A stretch of 42,815 nucleotides of DNA. Source: Omnitrophica WOR_2 bacterium RIFCSPHIGHO2_02_FULL_45_21 (lineage in GTDB: Bacteria; Omnitrophota; Gorgyraeia; Gygaellales; UBA12090). The notes under the pieces are model-generated. The model was given only the letters and a program-made list of their open reading frames with translations. It ran no database searches and was not told where the DNA came from. The stretch covers positions 19,637-62,451 of the forward strand of contig MHGN01000018.1 in the NCBI GenBank assembly GCA_001805575.1, in the 5' to 3' direction. Below are positions 1-7,568 of the stretch, one piece after another (position 1 is the first letter of the stretch; each line of letters begins with the position of its first letter). A program made the position numbers and the translations under genes.

Positions 1-58
1 GAGCGATGAAACTCACTATCGCCAACAAGCAGATCCATATACCTAAACGTTTTGCCAT
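1..58 (-). CDS. Partial exported protein, N-terminus only
   Basis: Only the first 19 codons lie in the window; the gene continues beyond position 1. The visible peptide is MAKRLGIWICLLAIVSFIA: a short basic start followed by a hydrophobic core, as in a Sec signal peptide. The start is supported by a strong Shine-Dalgarno sequence (AGGAGG) about seven bases upstream. The gene has its own promoter candidate and a leader of more than 200 nt that folds into hairpins, which is unusual for this gene-dense window. The function cannot be told from the signal peptide alone. Confidence 0.75.
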   Translation of the reverse strand, partial: MAKRLGIWICLLAIVSFIA

Positions 59-287
59 TTGTTTACCTCCTTTGTTTTGTTTTGATTTTTCAGTATACAT
101 TTTAATAACTTATAATCTATATTGTTAACTAAGGTAACGACCTGACTGATGCTTTTACCCTACGCATTATATTCTAAAAAGCTTATGGCTATGAGCGTGA
201 GGTTTCCGATAGTTTACAGGCATTTTAGGTTTTAAGCCCCCTTTCCGCCTCTGATTGTAACTATCACCTTACGGCACAGTTGTTCTC
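59..287 (-). promoter_or_regulatory. Long structured 5' leader, possible cis-regulatory RNA
   Basis: A stretch of about 225 nt separates the promoter candidate from the start codon of the exported protein at the window edge. It holds a long hairpin (196-273): outer arms 196-203 and 266-273 enclose a second stem pairing GATAGTT (208-214) with AACTATC (259-265), continued by a GGC/GCC stem. A second hairpin pairs 133-137 with 155-159 (GGTAA/TTACC). I compared it by eye with the common riboswitch classes (cyclic-di-GMP, TPP, SAM, cobalamin, lysine, glycine, purine, fluoride, ydaO) and recognised none. The outer stem has an A-C mismatch on the minus strand but a G-U pair on the plus strand, so a plus-strand RNA is not excluded. 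Confidence 0.4.
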
Positions 288-316
288 TTTTTATCATACA
301 ACATATAGTTTGTCAA
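288..316 (-). promoter_or_regulatory. Sigma-70-type promoter candidate for the window-edge gene
   Basis: On the minus strand a perfect -35 box TTGACA (311-316) is followed, after a 17-base spacer, by TAAAAA (288-293) as a weaker -10 box. It faces the exported-protein gene and would start transcription near 281, just before the long hairpin in the leader. The -10 match is four of six bases. Confidence 0.5.
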
Positions 317-331
317 GAGAAAATTTTAAAA

Positions 332-841
332 TTATTTTATCGGCTTACCCCCCTCGGTGGGCTTGCGCGGTGAAAACTGGGACTTAGGGGCAACGGATAC
401 GGTTATGCCGGCCTTGTTTGCCTTTTCATCTATAGTGATGATGCAGGTTTCATTCTCTTTCTCAAAGCTGATCATTCTTCTGCCATGTTCAACAATGTTA
501 AGTAGCTGCCAGTTATAAAGCGGCATCTGTTCTTTGAAAAAGACAACCGCCTGTTCTCCTGTTGCCTTGCCATTATACTTTAAGAGCCCGGCGCGAAAAC
601 CCGTGGTCTGGAAGGCGTAGGATTCCTCCGGCGCAAACTTAAATACCGCGGGCACAGGGATGTCTGAAAATTTTAGCAATGCCGCCGGCTCTAATGCCGG
701 TACCTGGGTGGGGTCAGAACTTTTGCTGGTAGTGGCGCATCCTGTCAAAAGGAGTAAGCAGTAGACAGTAGTCAGTAGAGAGAAGATAGTTGATGGTTTA
801 TAGTTTATAGTTGATAGCTTTAAATTTTTTCTGTTTTGCAT
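332..841 (-). CDS. Small lipoprotein of unknown function
   Basis: The 169-residue product has a lipobox LTGC ending at Cys35, so it should be lipidated and anchored in a membrane after export. The mature part (about 55-150) has alternating strands and is rich in charged and aromatic residues; it looks like a small globular domain, and I cannot name a family with certainty. The first 30 codons are odd: residues 8-30 are encoded by degenerate repeats of ACTATAA- and CTACTG-type units (751-817), so the hydrophobic core of the signal peptide comes from repeat DNA. The gene lies directly downstream of the tRNA-Arg gene. The last residues are a Lys/Pro-rich tail. Confidence 0.7.
   Translation of the reverse strand: MQNRKNLKLSTINYKPSTIFSLLTTVYCLLLLTGCATTSKSSDPTQVPALEPAALLKFSDIPVPAVFKFAPEESYAFQTTGFRAGLLKYNGKATGEQAVVFFKEQMPLYNWQLLNIVEHGRRMISFEKENETCIITIDEKANKAGITVSVAPKSQFSPRKPTEGGKPIK
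751..817 (-). repeat. Degenerate short-unit repeat inside the lipoprotein signal sequence
   Basis: On the plus strand this reads as repeated GCAGTAGACAGTAGTCAGTAG-like units followed by units of the type TATAGTTTATAGTTGATAG. The unit length is about 7-9 bases with drift. Related blocks occur near 855-886, 3325-3390, 10912-10985 and 20485-20512. Confidence 0.65.
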
Positions 842-891
842 TCATCCCTCCGTCTTTTGACCCGTAACCTGTGACTTGTAACTTAGAATAA

Positions 892-964
892 TGCCCCTGG
901 CAGGAATCGAACCTGCCCACATGGTTTAGGAAACCACCGCTCTATCCTTATGAGCTACAGGGGC
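892..964 (-). tRNA. tRNA-Arg (anticodon CCU)
   Basis: The minus strand folds into a full cloverleaf. The 7-bp acceptor stem is GCCCCTG/CAGGGGC and the D stem is GCTC/GAGC with GG in the loop. The anticodon stem GTGGT/ACCAT carries loop TTCCTAA, giving anticodon CCU, which reads AGG. The T arm is GCAGG, TTCGATT, CCTGC. The discriminator is A. The 3' CCA is not encoded, so it must be added after transcription. No long variable arm is present, which excludes Leu and Ser. Confidence 0.97.
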
Positions 965-1016
965 GTTTGTATCAAATCGCTTAGCGTTTAGCGCGATAAA
1001 TCGCGCCGCTACAAAC
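965..1016. repeat. Small palindromic element (MITE-like)
   Basis: The element lies between the tRNA and apt. Terminal 7-base inverted repeats GTTTGTA (965-971) and TACAAAC (1010-1016) flank a perfect 16-base palindrome, GCGCGATAAATCGCGC (991-1006). The second palindrome GGCATTTATGCC (1028-1039) follows directly. It could act as a terminator for apt on RNA level, but no T-run follows, and its form is more like a dispersed palindromic repeat. Confidence 0.55.
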
Positions 1017-1046
1017 AGGGCAGCGGAGGCATTTATGCCGCGTTGT

Positions 1047-1580
1047 TTATTCCCCTTCGAATTTCACTAACGAGACTATAGGGTATTTTTTGAGTTTCTC
1101 TCTTCCTTTTAAATCCACCAGCTCAATGACAAAGGCAATCCCGATGATTTTTGCGCCTTGAGCTTCAAGCAAGTCCGCAACTGCTTTGACTGTTCCGCCG
1201 GTTGCTAAGAGGTCATCAATAATTAAGACCTTATCTTTTGGCTTGAGCGCATCTTCGTGGATTTCTAAGCTATCAGTGCCGTATTCTAAGTTATAGCTGA
1301 TGCCTTTTGTTCTCCCGGGAAGCTTCCCCTTTTTACGCACCGGGATAAAGCCTAAATGAAGTTTTTGCGCCAGAGCTCCGCCGAAGATAAAACCCCGCGC
1401 CTCAACTCCTACCACATAGTCAATTTTGCTTTTGGAGAATTTCCCGGCAATCAAATCTACCGCCCTGGTAAATGCCTTTTGGTTTTTTAATAAAGTAGTG
1501 ATGTCCCTGAATAAGATTCCCGGCTTGGGAAAGTCAGGAATGCTGCGGATGGAGCGAGCAAGGTCAATTGCGTTTTTCAT
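1047..1580 (-). CDS. apt: Adenine phosphoribosyltransferase
   Basis: This cytoplasmic enzyme salvages adenine, joining it to PRPP to give AMP and pyrophosphate. The 177-residue length is typical. The PRPP-binding signature VLIIDDLLATGGT is at about 118-130, and the N-terminal IPDFPKPGILFRDI block that marks the Apt family is at about 14-27. The gene follows the LacI-like gene by 32 bases and is probably in the same transcript. Palindromic DNA and a tRNA gene lie downstream. Confidence 0.97.
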   Translation of the reverse strand: MKNAIDLARSIRSIPDFPKPGILFRDITTLLKNQKAFTRAVDLIAGKFSKSKIDYVVGVEARGFIFGGALAQKLHLGFIPVRKKGKLPGRTKGISYNLEYGTDSLEIHEDALKPKDKVLIIDDLLATGGTVKAVADLLEAQGAKIIGIAFVIELVDLKGREKLKKYPIVSLVKFEGE

Positions 1581-1612
1581 AGAGCGTCTTTTCTCATCAG
1601 CCCTTTCTGGCT

Positions 1613-2464
1613 TTATTTCGCTGGCGCGGCGCAGGATTCTCTGAGCACCAGCCTTGCCGGTAATGTTGTTTTCACTGGTAGTTTTGCTTTTCTCTCGGCA
1701 ATTTGATTCAGGGTTTCTAAGCCAAGTTGGCCCATTTCAACAATGGGCTGCCTGACCGTAGTTAAAGGAATAGATGAATAGATCGCGATGGGATTATCGT
1801 CAAAACCGATAATGGATAAATCCCCGGGGATAGAAAGCCCTTCTTTTCTTGCCAGGTCAATGGTCTCTAAAGCCATCACATCGGATGCGGCAAATATCGC
1901 AGTAGGCCTCTGGTGCAGGTGGAGCAGTTTTTCCGCGGCGTTACGCGCCGGAGTGCGCAGGAATTCGCCTATAGTGATATATTCGTCTTTAAGCGGTATC
2001 TTATGTTTAGCCAGCGCTTCTTTATAACCCTTAAGCCGGCTCTTACCGGCATAGGTATGCAGGTCGCCGGCTATGGTAGCGATTTTTTTATGGCCTAATT
2101 TGAGCAGGTAATTGACTGCTTCAAGGGCCGCCTTTTCATTGTCTATAGAGATGCAGTTAATATCTTCGCTAAAAAAATTATTCAGCACTAGATAGGGGAT
2201 ACCTTTGGCAATTACTTTTTTCAGGGTTACCTTATCGCTGTCAATATCCGCAAATAACAGCCCGTCAAGATAATTTGACTGCAGGACAGGCCAATTCAGC
2301 CAGTCCTCGTGCTGGAGCCTGTCGGTGATGTGGATTAAGACATCAGCTTTTAGATGGCTGGCAGACAAGCTCACCCCTTTAATAATTTCAGAGGCATAAA
2401 AGGAATGCAGTACGTCTTCAAAGCGGGGAACGATAAGCGCATAGGCTTTTGACTTGGTTTTCAT
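1613..2464 (-). CDS. LacI/GalR-type sensor domain protein without a DNA-binding domain
   Basis: The 283 residues match the periplasmic-binding-protein-like ligand domain of LacI/GalR regulators. Recognisable blocks include a short form of the opening strand (ALIVPRFEDVLHSFY), the Asp/Asn core CISIDNEKAALEAVNYLL with GHKKIA, the FAASDVMALE block, and the closing blocks LSIIGFDDNP and LTTVRQP. A normal LacI protein has about 60 extra N-terminal residues forming the helix-turn-helix and hinge; here the protein opens directly at the sensor domain. The start has a good Shine-Dalgarno (AAAAGGAG), so this does not look like a wrong start call. It sits just downstream of a sigma factor. It may bind a sugar or nucleoside and act on another protein; the partner and ligand are unknown. 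Confidence 0.85.
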   Translation of the reverse strand: MKTKSKAYALIVPRFEDVLHSFYASEIIKGVSLSASHLKADVLIHITDRLQHEDWLNWPVLQSNYLDGLLFADIDSDKVTLKKVIAKGIPYLVLNNFFSEDINCISIDNEKAALEAVNYLLKLGHKKIATIAGDLHTYAGKSRLKGYKEALAKHKIPLKDEYITIGEFLRTPARNAAEKLLHLHQRPTAIFAASDVMALETIDLARKEGLSIPGDLSIIGFDDNPIAIYSSIPLTTVRQPIVEMGQLGLETLNQIAERKAKLPVKTTLPARLVLRESCAAPAK

Positions 2465-2480
2465 TTATCTCCTTTTAAAT

Positions 2481-2505
2481 CCTGTCAACCTCGTAGGTTA
2501 GCAGG
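2481..2505 (-). other. Short hairpin between sigma factor and LacI-like gene
   Basis: Inverted repeat CCTG..AACCT-CGT-AGGTT..CAGG, with arms 2481-2491 and 2495-2505 broken by a two-base mismatch. It sits directly before the ribosome binding site of the LacI-like gene and could set the relative expression of the two genes. There is no T-run, so it is not a classic terminator. Confidence 0.4.
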
Positions 2506-2511
2506 GTTACT

Positions 2512-3324
2512 TTATTCTGTCGTATCCTGGGCAATAGCTAATTTACGTAGTTTCTTAAGGGCGGCTTCTTCAATCTGGCGCACTCTTTCCCGTGAAATAC
2601 GCATTTTCTTTGCTGCTTGAGCCAGGGTATGCGCTCTTTGGTCATTTAGGCCAAAGCGCATATCTAAAACCATGCGTTCGCGTTCGTTCATATGGTCAAG
2701 AAGGTTGGTCACCCTTTCTTTATTAAATGTCCGGGATAGGCCTGCTTGCGGAGATTCGCTTGAGGTATCTTCAATCAGGTCTTTTATCTGGTCTTCTCCT
2801 CCTTCCCCAATAGGGGCATCTAAAGATGAGGTTCTGGAGATCCAGGAGATAAGCTGTTGGAGTTTTGCCAGCGGCATTTTCATTTCCCTGGATAATTCAT
2901 CCAACGAAGGCGTGCGGCCTAACTTCTGGGTTAAGGCTTCAGTAGTCTTTTTCAATCTGGCAAGCATATCGCTGACATATACCGGCACTCTCACTAACCT
3001 GCCCTGGTCCGAAATTGACCGGCTGATTGCCTGTCTTATCCACCAGGCGGCGTAAGTGGAAAAACGAAATCCCCGCAGGGGATTGAATTTGTCTACCGCC
3101 CTCATCAGCCCGACGTTACCTTCTTCTATTAAATCCATAAAGGCAAGGCCAAAGTGGGTATAGCGTTTGGCGATATTAATCACGATGCGCAGGTTGGAAC
3201 GGATCATTTTATTACGCGCTTGCTCATCGCCCTTTTTTACCCTTTTAGCCAGAGCTATTTCTTCTTCAGGCCCAAGCAGCGGTATATGGCGGATTTCTTT
3301 GAGGTATGTTTTAATTGATTCCAT
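2512..3324 (-). CDS. RNA polymerase sigma factor, RpoD/RpoS (sigma-70) type
   Basis: The 270-residue protein has all sigma-70 regions except 1.1. Region 1.2 is at 1-33; region 2 at about 36-105 includes the promoter-melting stretch [17 protein letters not shown]; region 3 is at about 110-190; region 4 at about 205-262 has the recognition helix [18 protein letters not shown]. The small size and lack of region 1.1 fit either a group-2 sigma factor or the compact primary sigma found in some candidate phyla. The leader upstream consists of degenerate repeat DNA with an 11-bp inverted repeat, and the Shine-Dalgarno is weak. ppdK lies directly upstream, with 15 bases between them. Confidence 0.95.
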   Translation of the reverse strand: MESIKTYLKEIRHIPLLGPEEEIALAKRVKKGDEQARNKMIRSNLRIVINIAKRYTHFGLAFMDLIEEGNVGLMRAVDKFNPLRGFRFSTYAAWWIRQAISRSISDQGRLVRVPVYVSDMLARLKKTTEALTQKLGRTPSLDELSREMKMPLAKLQQLISWISRTSSLDAPIGEGGEDQIKDLIEDTSSESPQAGLSRTFNKERVTNLLDHMNERERMVLDMRFGLNDQRAHTLAQAAKKMRISRERVRQIEEAALKKLRKLAIAQDTTE

Positions 3325-3390
3325 CTTTCAGGTTTCAGGTCACAGGTTGCGGCCTGAAACCTGCGGCTTGTGCCTTGTGACTGTTTTCGC
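3325..3390 (-). repeat. Degenerate short-unit repeat with an inverted repeat across the ppdK/sigma junction
   Basis: The block contains CAGGTTTCAGG and its perfect complement CCTGAAACCTG (11-base arms, 3330-3340 and 3354-3364) plus GTCACAAG/GCACAAG units. It encodes the last residues of PPDK and forms the ribosome-binding region of the sigma-factor gene. It resembles the block inside nfnB (10912-10985). Confidence 0.65.
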
Positions 3391-6114
3391 TTCTTTCAAC
3401 ACTGCCTGCGCCGCGGCTAAGCGCGCAATAGGCACCCGAAACGGCGAACAAGAGACATAATTCATTCCTACCTTATGGCAGAATTCTATTGACAGGGGAT
3501 CTCCTCCATGTTCACCGCAGATGCCGACTTTTAAATCCTTACGTACTTTTCTTCCTTGCTTGATGCCGATTTCAATTAACTGGCCAATGCCTTCATAGTC
3601 AATGGTTTGAAAGGGGTCGTCTTTGAGGATCTGTTTATTCAGGTAATCCGGCAGGAATCCGCCGATATCATCGCGCGAAAAGCCAAAACCCATCTGGGTG
3701 AGGTCATTGGTGCCAAAAGAGAAGAATTCAGCTACTTCGGCAAGCCGGGCCGCAATGAGGCTTGCCCTGGGAACCTCAATCATTGTGCCAAAGAGATGGG
3801 GAATTTTCTTCAGCTTGTATTTTTTCAAGGCCTCTTGATAAACCTTTTTACATAGCGCCAATTGGTCGGTTAATTCCCTGACTGCGCAGACAACCGGAAC
3901 CATAATCTCCGGCTCTGCCTTTTTACCTTGCTGTAATAGTTGTGCCGACGCTTCAAATATTGCCCGTAGCTGCATTTCAGTTACTTCTGGATAGGTAATG
4001 CCTAAGCGCACACCGCGGTGGCCCATCATCGGGTTATTTTCGTGCAGCGCATCCGCCCGTTTCTTGAATTCTTCCAGGCCGATGCCTACGCTCGCGGCCA
4101 GCTCTGCCTGTTGTTTTTCCTCCCGGGGGACAAACTCATGAAGCGGAGGATCAAGCAGGCGGATAGTAACCGGTAAGCCCTGCATCGCCTCTAAGGTTGC
4201 CTTAATGTCAGCCTTTACGTAAGGAAAGAGTTCATCCAGGGCTTTTCTTCTTTCCTTTTCGGTTTTGGAGATGATCATCTGGCGCAGTTTAAAGAGCGGT
4301 TCTTCTGCGCCTTTGCCGTAGAACATATGTTCGGTTCTAAATAACCCTATACCTTCGGCGCCGAATTGACGCGCCTTCCTGGCGTCTTGCGGGGTATCGG
4401 CATTGGTGCGTACTTTAAGCCTGCGAAAAGAGTCGCAGAGTTTTAAGAATTTAAAGAGGAGTTTATTTTCTAGAGAAGCATCCATCATTTTGAGCTCTCC
4501 CGGATAAACGTTCCCCTTAGTTCCATTTAAGGTAATCCAATCACCTTCTCTGAAGACTTTATCATCCACATTCATGGTTTTGGCCTGCGCATTAATCTGT
4601 AAAGCGCCGCAGCCGACAATGCAGCATTTACCCCAGCCCCTGGCAACCAACGCGGCGTGAGAGGTCATTCCGCCTCTGGCAGTAAGTATTGCCTGGGCCG
4701 CGCGCATTCCTTCCACATCTTCGGGATTGGTTTCTTCTCTTGCCAGGATAACTTTCTTGCCTTCTTTTGCCCAGCGGACCGCATCCTGGGAAGAAAAGAC
4801 GAGCATACCGCTTGCGCCACCGGGGCCTGCCGGAAGGCCCTTGGCAATCGGCTTAAACGCTAACTCTAACTTGGGGTCAATGACCGGATGAAGCAATTCA
4901 TCAAGCTGGGTAGGCGCTACCCTCAATACCGCCTCTCCTTTGCTGATCAGTCCTTCTTTATACATCTCCAGCGCCATGCGCACCGCTGCCGGGCCGTTAC
5001 GTTTACCGATACGGCACTGGAGCATAAAGAGGGTTCCCCTTTCAATGGTGAATTCAATATCCTGCATATCCCGGTAGTGCTTTTCTAATCGCCTCTGGAT
5101 GTTAAAGAGCTCTTTATAGATCTTGGGCATTGCTTTCTCAAGGGTAACTAACTCTCTGTTGTGTTCGCTCTTTGAATATTCATTAATCGGGGCCGGGGTG
5201 CGCAGTCCGGCAACTACGTCTTCGCCCTGGGCATTGCTAAGATATTCTCCATAAAATTTGTTTTCTCCGTTACCGGGATTTCTGGTAAAGGCAACTCCGG
5301 TTGCGCAGTTCTCTCCCATATTGCCAAAGACCATGGCCTGGACATTGACCGCGGTTCCCCATTCATGCGGGATATTTTCAATCTTGCGGTAGGAAACCGC
5401 GCGCTTACCGTTCCAGGAGGAAAAGACCGCGCCGATTGCGCCCCAGAGCTGTTCGCAGGGTTCGTCGGGAAAATTCCTTTTCAGGACTTCTCTTATCTTT
5501 TCCTTGAATAGAGCGCAAAGCTTTTTTAAATCCTCTGCCTCTAAATCCGTGTCGTTAGTCATTCCCTTTTGCTTCTTCATCTCTAACATGAGCTTCTCAA
5601 GCTGTCTGCGGATCCCTGCCGCATCGCCTTCAGGCTCAATGCCGGCCGCCTTTTCCATCACCACATCCGAATACATCATAATCAGCCGGCGGTAGGCATC
5701 GTAGACGAAACGTTCATTGCCGCTTTGTCTTATTAGTCCCGGGAGCGTCTTTTCGGTCAGGCCGACATTCAGCACTGTCTCCATCATTCCCGGCATTGAC
5801 CTGCGCGCTCCCGAGCGCACAGAGAGCAAAAGCGGATTATCAGGAGCGCCGAATTCTCTGCCGAGTGAGCCCTCAACTTTCTTTAATGACTTCTCCACCT
5901 CTTGCTTAAGGCCTTTTGGGTAAGTCAGTTTATGCGCATAATAATATATGCAGACCTCGGTGGTGATGGTAAAGCCAGGGGGAACCGGAAGGCGTAAATC
6001 CTTATCTCCGGACATCTCCGCCAGGTTAGCCCCTTTACCGCCGAGGAGATTCTTCATACTCTGGTTACCGTCTGCCTTTCTTCCTCCGAAGTTGTAAACA
6101 TATTTTTTTGCCAT
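3340..6114 (-). CDS. ppdK: Pyruvate, phosphate dikinase
   Basis: PPDK interconverts pyruvate, ATP and phosphate with phosphoenolpyruvate, AMP and pyrophosphate in the cytoplasm. In anaerobes it often runs in the glycolytic direction or feeds gluconeogenesis. The N-terminal ATP-grasp domain opens with LLGGKGANLAEM. The swivelling phosphohistidine domain has GGMTSHAALVARG with the catalytic His near residue 486. The C-terminal PEP/pyruvate barrel ends with GICGEHGGDP, carrying the catalytic Cys. At 924 residues it is slightly longer than usual. The last dozen residues (TRHKPQVSGRNL) come from repeat DNA and are unlikely to belong to the fold. Start: GAAGGGAA lies about nine bases upstream. Confidence 0.97.
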   Translation of the reverse strand: MAKKYVYNFGGRKADGNQSMKNLLGGKGANLAEMSGDKDLRLPVPPGFTITTEVCIYYYAHKLTYPKGLKQEVEKSLKKVEGSLGREFGAPDNPLLLSVRSGARRSMPGMMETVLNVGLTEKTLPGLIRQSGNERFVYDAYRRLIMMYSDVVMEKAAGIEPEGDAAGIRRQLEKLMLEMKKQKGMTNDTDLEAEDLKKLCALFKEKIREVLKRNFPDEPCEQLWGAIGAVFSSWNGKRAVSYRKIENIPHEWGTAVNVQAMVFGNMGENCATGVAFTRNPGNGENKFYGEYLSNAQGEDVVAGLRTPAPINEYSKSEHNRELVTLEKAMPKIYKELFNIQRRLEKHYRDMQDIEFTIERGTLFMLQCRIGKRNGPAAVRMALEMYKEGLISKGEAVLRVAPTQLDELLHPVIDPKLELAFKPIAKGLPAGPGGASGMLVFSSQDAVRWAKEGKKVILAREETNPEDVEGMRAAQAILTARGGMTSHAALVARGWGKCCIVGCGALQINAQAKTMNVDDKVFREGDWITLNGTKGNVYPGELKMMDASLENKLLFKFLKLCDSFRRLKVRTNADTPQDARKARQFGAEGIGLFRTEHMFYGKGAEEPLFKLRQMIISKTEKERRKALDELFPYVKADIKATLEAMQGLPVTIRLLDPPLHEFVPREEKQQAELAASVGIGLEEFKKRADALHENNPMMGHRGVRLGITYPEVTEMQLRAIFEASAQLLQQGKKAEPEIMVPVVCAVRELTDQLALCKKVYQEALKKYKLKKIPHLFGTMIEVPRASLIAARLAEVAEFFSFGTNDLTQMGFGFSRDDIGGFLPDYLNKQILKDDPFQTIDYEGIGQLIEIGIKQGRKVRKDLKVGICGEHGGDPLSIEFCHKVGMNYVSCSPFRVPIARLAAAQAVLKEAKTVTRHKPQVSGRNL

Positions 6115-6152
6115 TGCTTTTAATTCCCTTCTTGTTTTACTGAGAAACGGAT

Positions 6153-6230
6153 AAATAATGGAAAGCTCTATTTCGCTACCAGGAAAATTTTTGCCGTCTG
6201 CTGCGGCTTACCAGAGGATTTCCATTATTT
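6153..6230 (-). ncRNA. Candidate structured RNA element between glyS and ppdK
   Basis: A perfect 12-bp inverted repeat (AAATAATGGAAA at 6153-6164; TTTCCATTATTT at 6219-6230) closes a 54-base region. On the minus strand the interior can form a CTCT/AGAG stem and a GCCG-loop-CGGC hairpin. It starts just after the glyS stop and ends about 40 bases before ppdK. I do not recognise a known class. It may be a leader of ppdK or an intercistronic processing element; no T-run supports a terminator. Confidence 0.35.
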
Positions 6231-6239
6231 TCGCGTAAT

Positions 6240-7568
6240 TCAATAGTGGTTTAACTTTTCTGAACAATACTCTCTGAGTTTATCAATACTGATGCGTTCC
6301 TGCTTCATTGTGTCCCTCTCCCGTACGGTTACCTGTTTATCATCTAATGATTGTACATCAACTGTCAAGCAAAATAGGGTTCCTACCTCATCCTGCCGAC
6401 GATAGAGCTTGCCGATTGAGGCAGTATCATCATAGACACAGGCGTAATGCTTCCTCAAATCTTCATAGATTTTTTTTGCCAGTTCAACGAGCTGCGGCCT
6501 ATTTTTTAATAACGGCAGGACTGCAATTTTAACCGGAGTAAGCTCTTTAGAGAATTTTAGAACCGTCCTGTTTTCGTCCTTGACTTTTTCTTCCCAATAG
6601 GCATCAACTAAAAAGGCCAGCGCCGCCCTATCCACTCCGCCGGAAGGCTCAATAATATAAGGGATTATTCTTTTTTTGTCAAGGGCATCAAAATAAGAGA
6701 GGTCTTTCCCGGAAAATTTAGCGTGCTGGACTAAGTCAAAGTCGCTCCTATTGGCAATACCCTCTAATTCTGACCAGCCAAAGGGAAATTGATATTCTAT
6801 ATCAGAGCAGGCCCTGGCATAGTGGGCAAGCTCTTCTTTTGCGTGCGGCCTGAGCCTCAGGTTCTGCTTCTTTATTCCTAAGCGCAGGTACCAGTTATAT
6901 CTTTCATTTACCCAGTATGCGTAATATTTATCCGCCTCTTCCGGCCTGACAAAATATTCAATCTCCATCTGCTCAAATTCCCGGGTGCGAAAGGTAAAAT
7001 TGCCCGGGGTTATTTCATTGCGAAATGATTTTCCGATCTGGGCCACGCCAAAGGGGAGTTTCTTGCGCGAGACATCCAGGATATTCAGGAAGTTAACGAA
7101 TATGCCTTGGGCGGTTTCAGGGCGAAGGTAGGTTAAGCTCGCCTGATCCTCAACTGCCCCCTGATGAGTTTTATACATAAGATTAAAGGCCCGCGCTTCG
7201 GTTAAATCATTACTGCCGCACTGCGGGCATTTACCCTGGGCCTGTTCAGGGCGCCATCTTTTTTTGCAATTTTTACAATCAACTGAAAGATCCGAGAAGT
7301 TCGCAGTGTGTCCTGATGCCTCCCAGACCTTCGGATGCATCAGTATCGCTGAATCTAAACCCGCCATATCTGAGCGTCGATAGAGATTATCCCTCCACCA
7401 GGCCTCTTTGATGTTGCGTTTTAATTCAGCGCCCAGCGGCCCATAGTCCCAGGTATTGGCTAAGCCGCCGTAGATTTCCGAGCCCTGAAAGATGAAACCC
7501 CGGCGCTTGCAGAGCGAAACGACATTCTCCATGAGAAGTGTATGGTTATCTGTTTTACTTATGGCCAT
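6240..7568 (-). CDS. glyQS: Glycyl-tRNA synthetase, single-chain type
   Basis: This enzyme charges tRNA-Gly with glycine. It is the dimeric class II type found in eukaryotes, archaea and many bacteria rather than the bacterial alpha2beta2 form. Residues 19-45 hold the opening RGFIFQGSEIYGGLANTWDYG block. Two CxxC pairs around 98-118 (CKNC and CPQC) form a zinc site. Motif 2 lies in FRNEITPGNFTFRTREFEQM, motif 3 in EPSGGVDRAALAFL, and an anticodon-binding domain follows from about 345. The length, 442, is typical. Its first 14 bases overlap the end of the PilZ-PilT gene, so the two are probably translationally coupled. Confidence 0.97.
   Translation of the reverse strand: MAISKTDNHTLLMENVVSLCKRRGFIFQGSEIYGGLANTWDYGPLGAELKRNIKEAWWRDNLYRRSDMAGLDSAILMHPKVWEASGHTANFSDLSVDCKNCKKRWRPEQAQGKCPQCGSNDLTEARAFNLMYKTHQGAVEDQASLTYLRPETAQGIFVNFLNILDVSRKKLPFGVAQIGKSFRNEITPGNFTFRTREFEQMEIEYFVRPEEADKYYAYWVNERYNWYLRLGIKKQNLRLRPHAKEELAHYARACSDIEYQFPFGWSELEGIANRSDFDLVQHAKFSGKDLSYFDALDKKRIIPYIIEPSGGVDRAALAFLVDAYWEEKVKDENRTVLKFSKELTPVKIAVLPLLKNRPQLVELAKKIYEDLRKHYACVYDDTASIGKLYRRQDEVGTLFCLTVDVQSLDDKQVTVRERDTMKQERISIDKLREYCSEKLNHY

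Noticed and set aside
59-287. Cyclic-di-GMP, SAM, TPP, cobalamin or ydaO riboswitch
   Set aside because: The conserved core sequences of these classes are not seen; only the hairpin architecture is.
751-817. CRISPR-like direct repeats
   Set aside because: Units are 7-9 bases and degenerate, without regular spacers.
4665-4847. A short minus-strand frame in the PPDK swivel-domain region
   Set aside because: Out-of-frame shadow of ppdK with no domain.
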